From contig NZ_JBEPSD010000002.1 in NCBI RefSeq assembly GCF_040548735.1, forward strand, positions 434,001-498,000: DNA of 64,000 bases, given 5' to 3'. Origin of the DNA: Rhodanobacter soli (GTDB taxonomy: Bacteria; Pseudomonadota; Gammaproteobacteria; Xanthomonadales; Rhodanobacteraceae). A program made the position numbers and the translations under genes. Below, in pieces: positions 33,001 through 40,761 of this stretch (position 1 is the stretch's first letter; every line of letters begins with the position of its first letter). Under the pieces are notes generated by a model. That model ran no database searches. It was not told the DNA's origin and saw only the letters and a program-made list of their open reading frames with translations.

Positions 33001-33128
33001 GTGCCGTTGGTCGCCTGTGCCCAGGCGGCACCGGCAAAACCCAGGGCGATGGCGCCGATGGCGAGTGGCAGCGCCTTGCGCTGCAGGACACGGTTGCGAT
33101 GTGATGCGCGTAGAGACCCGGCTTTCAT
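30009..33128 (-). CDS. Oar-type TonB-dependent outer membrane receptor
   Basis: The 1039-residue protein has a signal peptide (LPLAIGAIALGFAGAAWAQA) and a carboxypeptidase-regulatory-like N-terminal domain (TNGTIYGTVPVAVGETIQVT, ITLPVGTYTVSLLQDGKVVQ). A plug domain follows (INVSANALPPIDVSTTNQVT, GVNMGSPELTGGPLGTP, YVDGMNVTEALNNQGG), then the beta-barrel ending in the aromatic residue of RFSVAYDF. ATG 33128 sits 11 bases after GGAG. This group imports large ligands, often peptides or oligosaccharides, across the outer membrane. It is very similar to the receptor at 42233. No ExbB/TonB genes are in the window. It is divergent from the SnoaL-like gene at 33516. Confidence 0.95.
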   Translation of the reverse strand: MKAGSLRASHRNRVLQRKALPLAIGAIALGFAGAAWAQATNGTIYGTVPVAVGETIQVTGGSGFNRTIPVGSSGKYSITLPVGTYTVSLLQDGKVVQSRSDVSPVAAGAVAVDFSSSAEAAANAQTLSTINVSANALPPIDVSTTNQVTTITSRQLQQLPLSRTAEDIAMLAPGVNMGSPELTGGPLGTPINVFGGASTAENAYYVDGMNVTEALNNQGGITLPYGAIEQQQTYTSGYDAKYGRSIGGVINQIGKSGSNEWHFGARALWKPASLQSAPVNYHYANPLETDPGYRPGDMAVYRKGDGSSETIYDAYVSGPLIEDKLFFFLAAEQDDSHYKTTSEFGGGATTESWTAKDPKIYAKLNWNINDSNVLTLTGLKNSHQTSGTFYDFDYDTLQRGDFSSLDQRNKTAFNMWAANYTSYLTDNLTLNAMVGKMHGEYFSEQPAYPGFDPDLPHIASASVQDPAFVPPGGIRNSQTNSTIADPKHRESITNYRLSLDYKLGDHDLQVGIDNINSRDINDGSQNTGPGYEWIYGQSDPGKPVFGVDPNVPPYVAPSTQCHDGNCYYVQQHVDLSVASVRVAQRAQYIEDNWQVTPNLLLNLGLRNDQFTNYDAAGVPYIRLTQPQWAPRLGFSWDVHGDSTLKVFGNAGRYYLALPSQVALSIAAPVVNAGVYGTYTGIDPTTGVPIGFTPLPQNPATGVSIDSEYGQAKDPRVSASQNIKAEFSDNFVLGLQQQFQMLGTQWVFGATGTYQKMNRIIDDYDAIQNECTAGRAQGYDWMTPDSCDQWAQSLVLVNPGVTNDLLMKAPDGSLVPVKFTSADQGFTKGPVRRYYSVDLSLEHAWDSKWFAKFDYVFSRTWGNTEGPVSTYSQQGGSYESLTTAWDFPERMEWSSGVLPNSRKHQFKLFGAYAITPEWTVGANLYVTSGTPRLCRGGYGPDQLALHGSHTYYWCGGKPVPPGSLGFTPWVHDLGLNVDYRPAWAQHKLDFSLAAFNVLNSQTPVFYNDFFGTTDSPNPDYGRIQDTRAPRSVRFSVAYDF

Positions 33129-33515
33129 TCTGATGTGCACTCCACCTTGGTGAATCGCCCTGTACATCCCCCGTCAATTTTTTTCTTCACCGCATCGCGG
33201 ACAACGTTTGAAGTGTGGGAATCCTCCGGCCGACCATCGCCATGTTTTCGGTCGTACGCTCCGCGTGCATTGCGGTTTCGAGCGTAGTCGCCTGCAGGCA
33301 AAAGCGGCCAATGAAAAAACAGATGGGCCGCATAACCCGTTGTTATGCAAAACGTAATTTCCTGCGAATGGACCGAGTGATGGCGAGGAGCCGGACTCAG
33401 TTCGCCCCATGGCCGGGGTGTGATTCGGTGTGGTGGCGGTACTCTGACGACGCATGCAAAATCGTGCGCAGGTTTCAGTTTGGTCTTTGTCCATCGCACC
33501 TCGGGGGAGCACATC
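33129..33515. promoter_or_regulatory. Divergent control region between TonB receptor and SnoaL-like protein genes
   Basis: The 387-base gap separates two divergent starts and is not coding by any convincing frame. It contains a locally AT-richer stretch near 33315-33365 (AAAAAACAGATGGG, TTATGCAAAACGTAATTTCC), the most likely place for promoter elements. No operator can be assigned. Confidence 0.35.
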
Positions 33516-34097
33516 ATGGGTCTTGTCACGTTGCGTATATTGCTGTTGCCCTGCGTGCTGTTCGCAGGAGCGTGGGTGCCGCCGGCCGCCGCACAAAGTG
33601 CCCCGGCATCGAGCCTGGTTTCCCCGGCTGCATCCGCGGTACCAGCCGCCCGTCCCACCGACGTGTCTTCGATGGATGCAATCATCAAGGCGGTCTACGA
33701 CGTGATCTCCGGCCCTGCGGACCAGCAACGTGACTGGAATCGCATGCGCTCGCTGTTCGTTCCGGGCGCCCGGTTGATTGCCGTGCATACCGGCAAGGAC
33801 AGCCCGAACGTGGCACGCGTCCTGAGTGTGGAGGACTACATCCGTCTGGCCGGACCCCTGATGGCGAAGAAGGGGTTTTTCGAGCGCGAATCACATCGCA
33901 CCGTCGAGCGTTTCGGCGACATCGCCCAGGTATTCAGCACCTACGAATCGCGCTACGTCGCAACGGATGCCAAGCCATTCGAGCGCGGCATCAACAGCTT
34001 CCAGTTGATGTTCGACGGTCAGCGCTGGTGGGTGGTGACTATCTACTGGCAGGGTGAGCGTCCCGACCGGCCGATCCCGAAGCAATACGGCGGCTGA
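33516..34097 (+). CDS. Secreted SnoaL-like protein
   Basis: The 193-residue protein starts at ATG 33516 behind GGGGGAG and has a signal peptide (RILLLPCVLFAGAWVPPAAA). The mature part has a disordered Ala/Ser/Pro segment, then a SnoaL-like fold (MDAIIKAVYDVISGPADQQR, WNRMRSLFVPGARLIAVHTG, RWWVVTIYWQGERPD). Such proteins are small periplasmic ligand-binding folds of unknown role. A scrap of a paralogue is at 22626. It is divergent from the Oar receptor and upstream of the DmpA-type peptidase gene, so it may belong to that peptide-handling locus. Confidence 0.82.
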   Translation: MGLVTLRILLLPCVLFAGAWVPPAAAQSAPASSLVSPAASAVPAARPTDVSSMDAIIKAVYDVISGPADQQRDWNRMRSLFVPGARLIAVHTGKDSPNVARVLSVEDYIRLAGPLMAKKGFFERESHRTVERFGDIAQVFSTYESRYVATDAKPFERGINSFQLMFDGQRWWVVTIYWQGERPDRPIPKQYGG

Positions 34098-34334
34098 TCC
34101 GAAACGCGAGGCTTCGACCCAAATTTCCACGCGCCTGCAGCAGCGACGTGGGTCCGGATCGTTGCTGTTGCCGTCGCACTTCGGCAAGCGTCGATGCGGC
34201 ATGGAATAAGGGTTTCTTCCGATGCGCGCCCGGCAAGGTCTGCCTCAGCATGGGCCAGGCGGCTGCATTACCGACCCCAGCCCAGGCAGTTCGTTGATGC
34301 TGTAATCGCCATGCCGTGCCGGAGGAGTCGAACG

Positions 34335-35504
34335 ATGAGATGCTGGTTCACGCTGTTGCTTTTCTTCGCTGTCGCCAGCGCGTCGTCGGGCACCGCCGCC
34401 GAACAACGCCCGCGCGCACGCGACGTCGGTGTGGTCATCGGCACGATGTCGCCCGGACCGCACAACGCGATCACCGACGTCGATGGCGTCGGCATCGGCC
34501 ACGCCACGCTGGTCGAAGGCACGCGACTGCACACCGGCGTCACCGCGATCGTGCCACATGCCGGCAACATGTTCCGGCAGCGGGTGCCGGCGGCGATCGT
34601 GGTCGGCAACGGTTTCGGCAAGCTGGCCGGCATCACCCAGGTACAGGAGTTGGGCGAAATCGAAACGCCGATCCTGCTTACCGGCACGCTGAGCACATGG
34701 AAGGTCGCCGACGCCGCCGTCGACTGGTTGCTGCGCCAGCCGGGCATGGAGAACGTGCGTTCGATCAACCCGGTGGTCGGCGAAACCAATGACGGCTACC
34801 TCAGCGACATCCGCGCACGCCCGCTGACCCCGGCCCTGGTCGAGCAGGCGCTGACCCGCCTTTCGTACGGCGACGTGCAAGAAGGCGATGTCGGGGCTGG
34901 TGCCGGTACGGTCGCCTTCGGCTGGAAAGGTGGCATCGGCACCAGTTCGCGCCACTTGGCGGAGAGTGACGGTGGCTACACCGTCGGCGTGCTGGTGCAA
35001 AGCAACTTCGGCGGGCAACTGACCATCGCCGGCGTGCCGGTATGGAAGTCCCTGCCGGATCCGGCCGAATACGCGCGCAGCCTGAAAGTGCCGCCGCCGA
35101 GCACCGGCGACGGCAGCATCATGATGGTGGTGGCCACCGACGCGCCGCTGGACGCGGCGAACCTGCAGCGGCTGGCGCGGCGCGCGCTGGTCGGGCTGGC
35201 GCGCACCGGCTCGGTGATGTCCAACGGCTCGGGCGATTACGTGATCGCCTTTTCCACCGCGAAAGAGAACTTGCGCGATCCGGATGTATCGGTGCAGCCC
35301 GCGCGCAGCGTTGCCGGCGAGGCCATGACGCCGCTGTTCGAGGCCACGGCCGAGGCGACCGAGGAAGCCATCGTCAATTCGCTGTTCCGTGCGCACACCG
35401 TGCACGGCAACCGCGGCACCGCCGCGGCCCTGCCGCTGAAGCCGGTGCTGGATGCGCTGCGGCGGGCGGGGGCGTTGTCGCCGGCAAAGCCACACGGAAA
35501 ATGA
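34335..35504 (+). CDS. P1-family peptidase (DmpA-type aminopeptidase), secreted
   Basis: The 389-residue Ntn-type hydrolase should remove N-terminal D- or L-amino acids from peptides. It starts at ATG 34335 with GGAGGAG seven bases before and carries a signal peptide (MRCWFTLLLFFAVASASSGT). Family signatures are PGPHNAITDVDGVGIGHATL, FGWKGGIGTSSRHL, VGVLVQSNFGGQL and the likely self-cleavage site GDGSIMMVVATDAPLD, where the Ser becomes the N-terminal nucleophile. GLARTGSVMSNGSGDYVIAF closes the conserved core. The gene is co-directional with the beta-lactamase-like gene 87 bases on. DmpA enzymes are noted for D-amino-acid specificity, which suits the dgc genes nearby. Confidence 0.92.
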   Translation: MRCWFTLLLFFAVASASSGTAAEQRPRARDVGVVIGTMSPGPHNAITDVDGVGIGHATLVEGTRLHTGVTAIVPHAGNMFRQRVPAAIVVGNGFGKLAGITQVQELGEIETPILLTGTLSTWKVADAAVDWLLRQPGMENVRSINPVVGETNDGYLSDIRARPLTPALVEQALTRLSYGDVQEGDVGAGAGTVAFGWKGGIGTSSRHLAESDGGYTVGVLVQSNFGGQLTIAGVPVWKSLPDPAEYARSLKVPPPSTGDGSIMMVVATDAPLDAANLQRLARRALVGLARTGSVMSNGSGDYVIAFSTAKENLRDPDVSVQPARSVAGEAMTPLFEATAEATEEAIVNSLFRAHTVHGNRGTAAALPLKPVLDALRRAGALSPAKPHGK

Positions 35505-35591
35505 TCCGCGGCTTGTCGTCGTGTCCGCAAAAGCGAAAAAGTGACGATCAACCCCGCCATGCTTGAAACCATCCATCGAAGGGAGAACGCC

Positions 35592-36638
35592 GTGAGTCGA
35601 CTCCTCGCAGCCGCATCATGTCCGACCCGCTTCCTGGCCAGGATGGTCGCGGTGGCTTGTCTGCTCCTGTCGTTCTGCCCCGCGTCGGGCGCCGCCGAGC
35701 TTGCGCGCACCCGCGCCGAGGGGCTGCAGCAGGAACTGGGCCGATTGGTCGCGCCATTCGACGGGCAGGTCGGCGTGTACGTGCTCGATCTGGATGGCGG
35801 GCGCGCGGCCTTCGTGAATCCGGATACCGGCTTTCCGATGGCCAGCACGGTCAAGGTGGCCGTGGCGGTCAACATCCTCAGCCTGGTCGACGAAGGCACG
35901 CTCGACCTGCAACAGCAGGTGCTGCTGAAGGAAGGCGACATCTATCCCGAGATGGGCGGCCCCATGGATATCCACCTGACGCCCGGCTCGGCGATCACCG
36001 TGCGCGACCTGCTGCACATGATGCTGACGGTCAGCGACAACAATGCCACCGACATCCTGATTCGGCTGGGCGGCGGCACGGCGACGGTGGACGCGCGGAT
36101 GCGCGCGCTCGGCGTCTCCGGCATCCGCGTCGACCGCTACATCTGGGAATTGCTGGCGAATTACTTCGGCGACCTGGAGGCCTCCGCGCAGAACCCGCTC
36201 AGCCCCGCGGACTACGGTCGCCTGGGCTCGGCAAAGCGGAACGAGGCGGACCGCCGGCACTACAGGCAGATTTACAACGGCGATCCCCGCGATACCAGCA
36301 CACCGGCGGGCATGGCATCGCTGCTCCGGCTGGTCTGGCAGGGCAAGGCGCTCAAGCCCGAAACCACCGCCGTGCTCAAGTCGATCATGCTGGATTGCCG
36401 TACCGGCGAGGGTCGCTTGAAAGGCATGCTGCCCGATGCCGCGCCGGTCGCGCACAAGACCGGCTCGGTCGGCGCCGTGGCCAACGACGTCGGCGTGATC
36501 ACGCTACCGGCCGGCAAGGGTGACATCGTCGTTGCGGTATTCGTGAAGTCCGATCGGAACGACACCGTGAAGGACGACATGATCGCGCACGTGGCGCGGG
36601 CCGCGTACGACTACTTCGTGTTCGTCCCGGCTAACTGA
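35592..36638 (+). CDS. Class A beta-lactamase-like serine hydrolase
   Basis: The 348-residue periplasmic enzyme has all three class A motifs: MASTVKVA (Ser85, Lys88), SDN at 148-150 and KTG at 289-291 (AHKTGSVGAVANDVGV). A signal peptide runs through VACLLLSFCPASGAAE. GTG 35592 is chosen because GGAG lies seven bases before it; an ATG at 35559 is in frame. The omega-loop Glu is not clear: the region reads DRYIWELLANYFGDLEASAQ, with an insertion relative to TEM-like enzymes. It may be a beta-lactamase or a related D-Ala peptide hydrolase. It follows the DmpA-type peptidase. Confidence 0.85.
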   Translation: MSRLLAAASCPTRFLARMVAVACLLLSFCPASGAAELARTRAEGLQQELGRLVAPFDGQVGVYVLDLDGGRAAFVNPDTGFPMASTVKVAVAVNILSLVDEGTLDLQQQVLLKEGDIYPEMGGPMDIHLTPGSAITVRDLLHMMLTVSDNNATDILIRLGGGTATVDARMRALGVSGIRVDRYIWELLANYFGDLEASAQNPLSPADYGRLGSAKRNEADRRHYRQIYNGDPRDTSTPAGMASLLRLVWQGKALKPETTAVLKSIMLDCRTGEGRLKGMLPDAAPVAHKTGSVGAVANDVGVITLPAGKGDIVVAVFVKSDRNDTVKDDMIAHVARAAYDYFVFVPAN

Positions 36639-36654
36639 GGCGCCTTACCATTTG

Positions 36655-37170
36655 CCCCGTCGTCATTCCGGCGAAGGCCGGAATCGCACTTGCGGAACAG
36701 AGGGAACCATCACTCATTCATTGATCGAACGCCTTGGCCAACGAGGAGGGCGTGATCCGATGCATAGTTGAAGTGCGATTCCGGCCTTCGCCCACTGCTG
36801 TCCGGAGTAAATCAGTACCGTCGACTCGGAAGCGACACACCACACGGTTTGGCGCCCCGTCGCCTGCCGTTTGGACTCAAATTCCCCCCGATGTCGTCAT
36901 TCCTGCGAAGGCAGGAATCGCTTTGCAACAGCGAAGCTGGGCATCGCTTTTTTTAGGGGGGCTATCTTTTGGCGGCGAAGCGGCTCTATGGCCAAAGCGC
37001 GGAGCCAGTGCGATTCCTGCCTTCGCAGGAATGACAGCAGGAAGAGTTTTTCCGGGTCGTGAGCGGGGGATTTCAGTGAAAATTTACAACGACAGTTTGT
37101 TGCGAACGCGCCTCCGAAAGTTCTCCGGACAGTAGTGGGCCTTCGCCGGAATGACGACAGGAAGGTTCCG
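36655..37170. repeat. Cluster of CGTCATTCC(T/G)GCGAAGGC dispersed repeats
   Basis: Five copies of one repeat lie in about 500 bases: CGTCATTCCGGCGAAGGCCG at about 36661, an inverted GCGATTCCGGCCTTCGCC at about 36776, TCGTCATTCCTGCGAAGGCA at about 36894, inverted CTGCCTTCGCAGGAATGAC near 37015-37034, and inverted CCTTCGCCGGAATGACGAC at about 37141. The pairs are in opposite orientation, as in REP/BIME-like arrays. The same repeat is nested in the element at 2.9 kb. No gene is supported between 36639 and 37222; the frame 36734-37135 is built from the repeats. Confidence 0.88.
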
Positions 37171-37222
37171 GGCGTCTTCGATCACAGCAGGCATGGCGTA
37201 TGGCCGTGCGCTTTCGAAGATA

Positions 37223-38335
37223 TCAGCTCAGCAGTGTCGCCACCTGGGTGCGGTTGCCCACGTTGAGCTTGCGGAAGATCGAGCTGATCTGGCTTTCGAT
37301 GGTCTTGCGCGAACGGCAAAGTTTCTGCGCGATCGCATCGTTGCTCAGGCCAGCAGCTACCAGCATGGCCACCTTCCTCTCGCTGGGTGACAGGCATTTC
37401 AACTGCGGCAGGGCGCGCGATGAGGTGGAATCCAGGGCCAACTGATCGTCGCCCTCGGGCGTGAGGATCAGCAGGTGGTGTTTGTGCCGGATGAAATTTT
37501 CCGGCGCCGGGCTGGCTTCCAGCCGCAAGCGCAGCCCAGGTCGATGGGGGTGTTCGAGGATGAAGCTTGCCTTGCTTCCTGGCTGTGCAGAACGCACCGG
37601 CATCGTCCTCATCCATTGCAGCAACGGCGCCTCGATGGCCCGCGGCAAGTGACCGCTCCTTTCCGCATCCTCGCTCCAGCGGCGGCAGATGCGCTTGGCT
37701 TCCAGCGACATGTACGACGGCAGCAGGTCCTCGTCGACCAGTATCGCGGCGAGCGGCAGTTCGTACAGCAACGCTTCCAGCAACCTTTGCCGCACCTGGC
37801 TGGATTCCAGCGAGCGCACGCGCTGCAGGCTGGCGTCCAGCAGCGGGTAAAGCTCCATGAGGAAGGACCGTTGGTGCTCGGACAGCTGGTCATGCTCGGT
37901 GTGGATGCGGATGCTCAACACGGCATCCAGGCGCGTGCCATTCCAGAACGCCAGATGGATGAACTCGCGCCAGCCCGGCGTCGGGTTCTGCAACCTGAGT
38001 CGCTCGGCGGCGTGCACGTCCTGCGAGACGATCTGGGAAAACGTGTACCAGGGAATCTGCGGATTGGCGTCCAAGTAGGGTGCCGCCACGTCCAGGCTGG
38101 TGACCAGGTGCGCGCCGTCGTCGCCGGTTTCGGACAGGTGGTGGTGCCCCTGGTGCGGCCGGTGGCCGTCGATATCGAACAGCAGGCTGCAGGAATGGCA
38201 GGGCAGCGCGCGGCTGACCAGATCCGAGCAGGATTGCCATAGCGACCCCATGTCCAACGACTTCACCAGCGCCGCGCGCGCGGCGGCGACGCCGTCGTTC
38301 GGGATGGATGTGACGAGGGCGGCGTGCATCGACAT
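37223..38335 (-). CDS. LuxR-family transcriptional regulator
   Basis: The 370-residue protein has a large N-terminal sensor-like region of unknown fold and a C-terminal LuxR helix-turn-helix: LSPSERKVAMLVAAGLSNDA, LCRSRKTIESQISSIFRKLN. The N-terminal part contains HSCSLLFDIDGHRPHQGHHH and several His and Cys residues, which could bind a ligand. It is divergent from dgcN at 38609, with a 273-base gap, so it is the obvious candidate regulator of the D-glutamate genes. Known marine dgc loci use a different regulator, DgcR, so this link is inference. ATG 38335 has weak ribosome support. Confidence 0.85.
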   Translation of the reverse strand: MSMHAALVTSIPNDGVAAARAALVKSLDMGSLWQSCSDLVSRALPCHSCSLLFDIDGHRPHQGHHHLSETGDDGAHLVTSLDVAAPYLDANPQIPWYTFSQIVSQDVHAAERLRLQNPTPGWREFIHLAFWNGTRLDAVLSIRIHTEHDQLSEHQRSFLMELYPLLDASLQRVRSLESSQVRQRLLEALLYELPLAAILVDEDLLPSYMSLEAKRICRRWSEDAERSGHLPRAIEAPLLQWMRTMPVRSAQPGSKASFILEHPHRPGLRLRLEASPAPENFIRHKHHLLILTPEGDDQLALDSTSSRALPQLKCLSPSERKVAMLVAAGLSNDAIAQKLCRSRKTIESQISSIFRKLNVGNRTQVATLLS

Positions 38336-38608
38336 GTCGTGTTCCGAAGTTGGACAAACCGTGGCATGCGCGATGGCATGGAGAAGATACCTGCCGCGCA
38401 GTCCTCCCTGACGCCGCGGGTCGCAGTCTCAGCCTTGTAGCATCCGCGCAAAGTGGCCACAAGGCTCTGCCCGGTAACGATCAAGTATCCGGGTTTTCTC
38501 TGATTCGCTCCGCCGCCGGGCGTGCTCGAATGCCATCCAGTCTGAAAGGCTTGGAACAAACACGAGCATGCGACGCGGCATGGGGTGGCAAATGGAAGAG
38601 AACAGGTC
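38336..38608. promoter_or_regulatory. Divergent control region of the LuxR regulator and dgcN
   Basis: A 273-base non-coding gap between divergent starts must contain the promoters of both units. No clear box or operator is visible by eye, and no repeat element interrupts it. Confidence 0.35.
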
Positions 38609-39631
38609 ATGAGCGGTGTGTTCAACACCGTGGTTTTGCGCAAGCCTTATCTGCTGTTTCTTGGTGAGGAGACCAACCCGCTGAAGGCCAAGACTGCCTT
38701 CGGCCTGCGCGACTGGGCCGCGGAAAGCTGCGTCGGCCAGGCGCGCATGTCGGGCGGCACGGTCGAACTGAGCCTGCCGGAACTTGATCCGGCGGCGGCC
38801 TTCGCCGCCGGTGCCCGCTCGCTGGTGATCGGCGTGACCCCGCCAGGTGGACGCGTTCCCGCGCACTGGGCGCCGCTGTTGATCGAGGCTGCGCAGGTCG
38901 GTCTGGATATCGTCAGCGGCCTGCACACGCCGTTGGAATCGGTGCCGGGCCTGGCACCGGCGGCGGCGCGGGCAGGGATACGGCTGGTTGACGTGCGCCG
39001 GCCGCCGGACAACCTGCCACGGGCCACCGGTAAACGCCGCAGCGGCAAGCGCGTGGCCATGGTCGGCACCGATTGCGCGCTGGGCAAGAAGTACACCGCG
39101 CTTGCGCTGGCCAAGGCGATGCAAGAGCAGGGCTTGAACGCGGATTTTCGCGCCACCGGGCAGACCGGGGTCATGATCGCCGGCGCCGGCATCGCCATCG
39201 ATGCGGTGATCGCCGACTTCATTGCCGGCGCAGCCGAGTGCATCTCGCCGGAAGCTGCACCCGACCATTGGGATGTGATTGAAGGACAGGGTTCGCTGTT
39301 CCATCCCGCTTACGCCGGCGTCACTCTCGGCTTGCTGCATGGGTCGCAGCCGGATGTACTGATCATGTGTCATGACCCGCTGCGCTCCCGCATCGTCAGC
39401 TGGCCGGACTATGCCTTGCCCAGTCTGAAGGAGGCCGAACAGCTCTACCTGCGCATGGCGCGGATGACCAACCCGGGCGCACGTCTGGCCGGGGTGAGCC
39501 TGAATACCGCGGCACTGGACGATGCGGCGGCGCAGGAAGCACTGGCGCAGGCCGAGCGCGAACTGGGCGTGCCGGCCTTCGATCCCATGCGTACGCCGCT
39601 GCAACGGGCCATCGCGGCATTGCTGGGTTGA
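38609..39631 (+). CDS. dgcN: D-glutamate N-acetyltransferase DgcN (DUF1611)
   Basis: The 340-residue cytosolic protein belongs to DUF1611, whose studied members acetylate D-glutamate as the first step of its catabolism. It has the family's P-loop-like segment VGTDCALGKKYTALALAKAM at about 152-171. GVMIAGAGIAIDAVIADFIA, VIEGQGSLFHPAYAGVTLGL and VLIMCHDPLRSRIVSWPDY are further family signatures. ATG 38609 is the usual N-terminus and follows GGAAGAGA. DgcA starts 10 bases after its stop, so the pair is an operon. The assignment rests on this pairing as well as the fold. Confidence 0.9.
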   Translation: MSGVFNTVVLRKPYLLFLGEETNPLKAKTAFGLRDWAAESCVGQARMSGGTVELSLPELDPAAAFAAGARSLVIGVTPPGGRVPAHWAPLLIEAAQVGLDIVSGLHTPLESVPGLAPAAARAGIRLVDVRRPPDNLPRATGKRRSGKRVAMVGTDCALGKKYTALALAKAMQEQGLNADFRATGQTGVMIAGAGIAIDAVIADFIAGAAECISPEAAPDHWDVIEGQGSLFHPAYAGVTLGLLHGSQPDVLIMCHDPLRSRIVSWPDYALPSLKEAEQLYLRMARMTNPGARLAGVSLNTAALDDAAAQEALAQAERELGVPAFDPMRTPLQRAIAALLG

Positions 39632-39640
39632 GGTAGGCAT

Positions 39641-40630
39641 ATGGCCCGCCAACTGCAAGTCAGACCGCATGCCTGGAAATTGAAGGAGCCCTTCGCCATT
39701 GCCCGCGGCGTGCGCAGCGAGGCCAGGGTGGTCATTGTCGAACTGCACGAGGACGGCGCGGTTGGCCTGGGCGAAGCCGGCGGTGTGGCTTATCACGGCG
39801 AAACCCCGGAAACCATGCTGGCGCAGATCGAGAAAGTGCGTCCGGCGATTGAACAAGGTTGCGACCGGCATGATTTGCTGCAGTTGCTGCCGGCCGGCGG
39901 TGCCCGCCATGCGGTGGACGCGGCGCTGTGGGACCTGGAAGCCAAGCGCACCGGCGTGCCGGTGTGGAAACGCGCCGGCGCGTCGCGCTGGGAGCCGGTC
40001 GAGAGCTCGGTCAGCATTGGCATCCGCGACATCGATGCCTACGAGACAGCGGCGCGCGAGCGGGAAGACTTCCCGTGGCTGAAGATCAAGGTGGGACATG
40101 GCTCGCCGCTGGAAGCAGTAGCGGCGGTGCGCCGTGGCGCGCCACGCGCGCGCCTGATCGTGGACGCCAACCAGTCCTGGAGCGTCGATGAACTGCTGGC
40201 CTGGGCGCCGCAGTTGCAGTCCCTGCATGTGGACCTGATCGAGCAACCGGTGGCGGTCGGCCCCGACCAGGGTTTGGCCGGCCATGCGGACGCGATCCGG
40301 ATCCCGATCTGCGCGGACGAATCGCTGTCCACGCAGGCCGACCTGCCGGGGCTGGTCGGCCGCTATCAGTTCATCAACATCAAGCTGGACAAGGTTGGCG
40401 GCCTCACGGCAGGGCTGGAGCTGGCCACGGCGGCACGTGCCGCCGGGTTCCGCCTGATGGTGGGATGCATGTTGGGCGGCTCGGTTTCGGTCGCGCCAGG
40501 CATGGTGCTGGCGCAGCAATGCGAAGTGAGCGATCTGGATGGCCCGTGGCTGCAGGCTGAGGATTGGCCGCAAGGCGTTGCCTACCGCCAGGGGCGCATG
40601 TCCTTGCCTGCGCCGGGGCTATGGGGATGA
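39641..40630 (+). CDS. dgcA: N-acetyl-D-glutamate racemase / dipeptide-epimerase-like enolase superfamily protein DgcA
   Basis: The 329-residue enzyme belongs to the enolase superfamily. Catalytic and metal residues are placed as expected: KIK at 148-150 (general base), D175 with N177, E201, D226 and the KLD motif at 248-250 (NIKLDKVGG). Together with DgcN it would convert N-acetyl-D-Glu to N-acetyl-L-Glu. The same fold also makes L-Ala-D/L-Glu epimerases of murein peptide recycling, and the genomic pairing with a DUF1611 gene tips the call toward DgcA. The start at ATG 39641 follows GAGGTAGGC. It is translated from the same operon as dgcN. Confidence 0.88.
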   Translation: MARQLQVRPHAWKLKEPFAIARGVRSEARVVIVELHEDGAVGLGEAGGVAYHGETPETMLAQIEKVRPAIEQGCDRHDLLQLLPAGGARHAVDAALWDLEAKRTGVPVWKRAGASRWEPVESSVSIGIRDIDAYETAAREREDFPWLKIKVGHGSPLEAVAAVRRGAPRARLIVDANQSWSVDELLAWAPQLQSLHVDLIEQPVAVGPDQGLAGHADAIRIPICADESLSTQADLPGLVGRYQFINIKLDKVGGLTAGLELATAARAAGFRLMVGCMLGGSVSVAPGMVLAQQCEVSDLDGPWLQAEDWPQGVAYRQGRMSLPAPGLWG

Positions 40631-40761
40631 GGCACGTGGCGCGATCCCGTTGTCGCGCCATCCGGCTGCGCAGGCACGCATGCACCGATTTTTCAGTGCA
40701 TTGCCATGCCACGTTCAACCCTTCCGCAAAACCATCCCGCGACCTCGACTGCAGGTAATCC

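Noticed and set aside
35592-36638. Definite antibiotic-resistance beta-lactamase
   Set aside because: SxxK, SDN and KTG are present, but the omega-loop Glu is not clear and the context is peptide metabolism, so substrate is left open.
36734-37135. Open frame of 133 residues between the beta-lactamase-like gene and the LuxR regulator
   Set aside because: It consists largely of the translated CGTCATTCC repeat cluster and has no independent coding signal.
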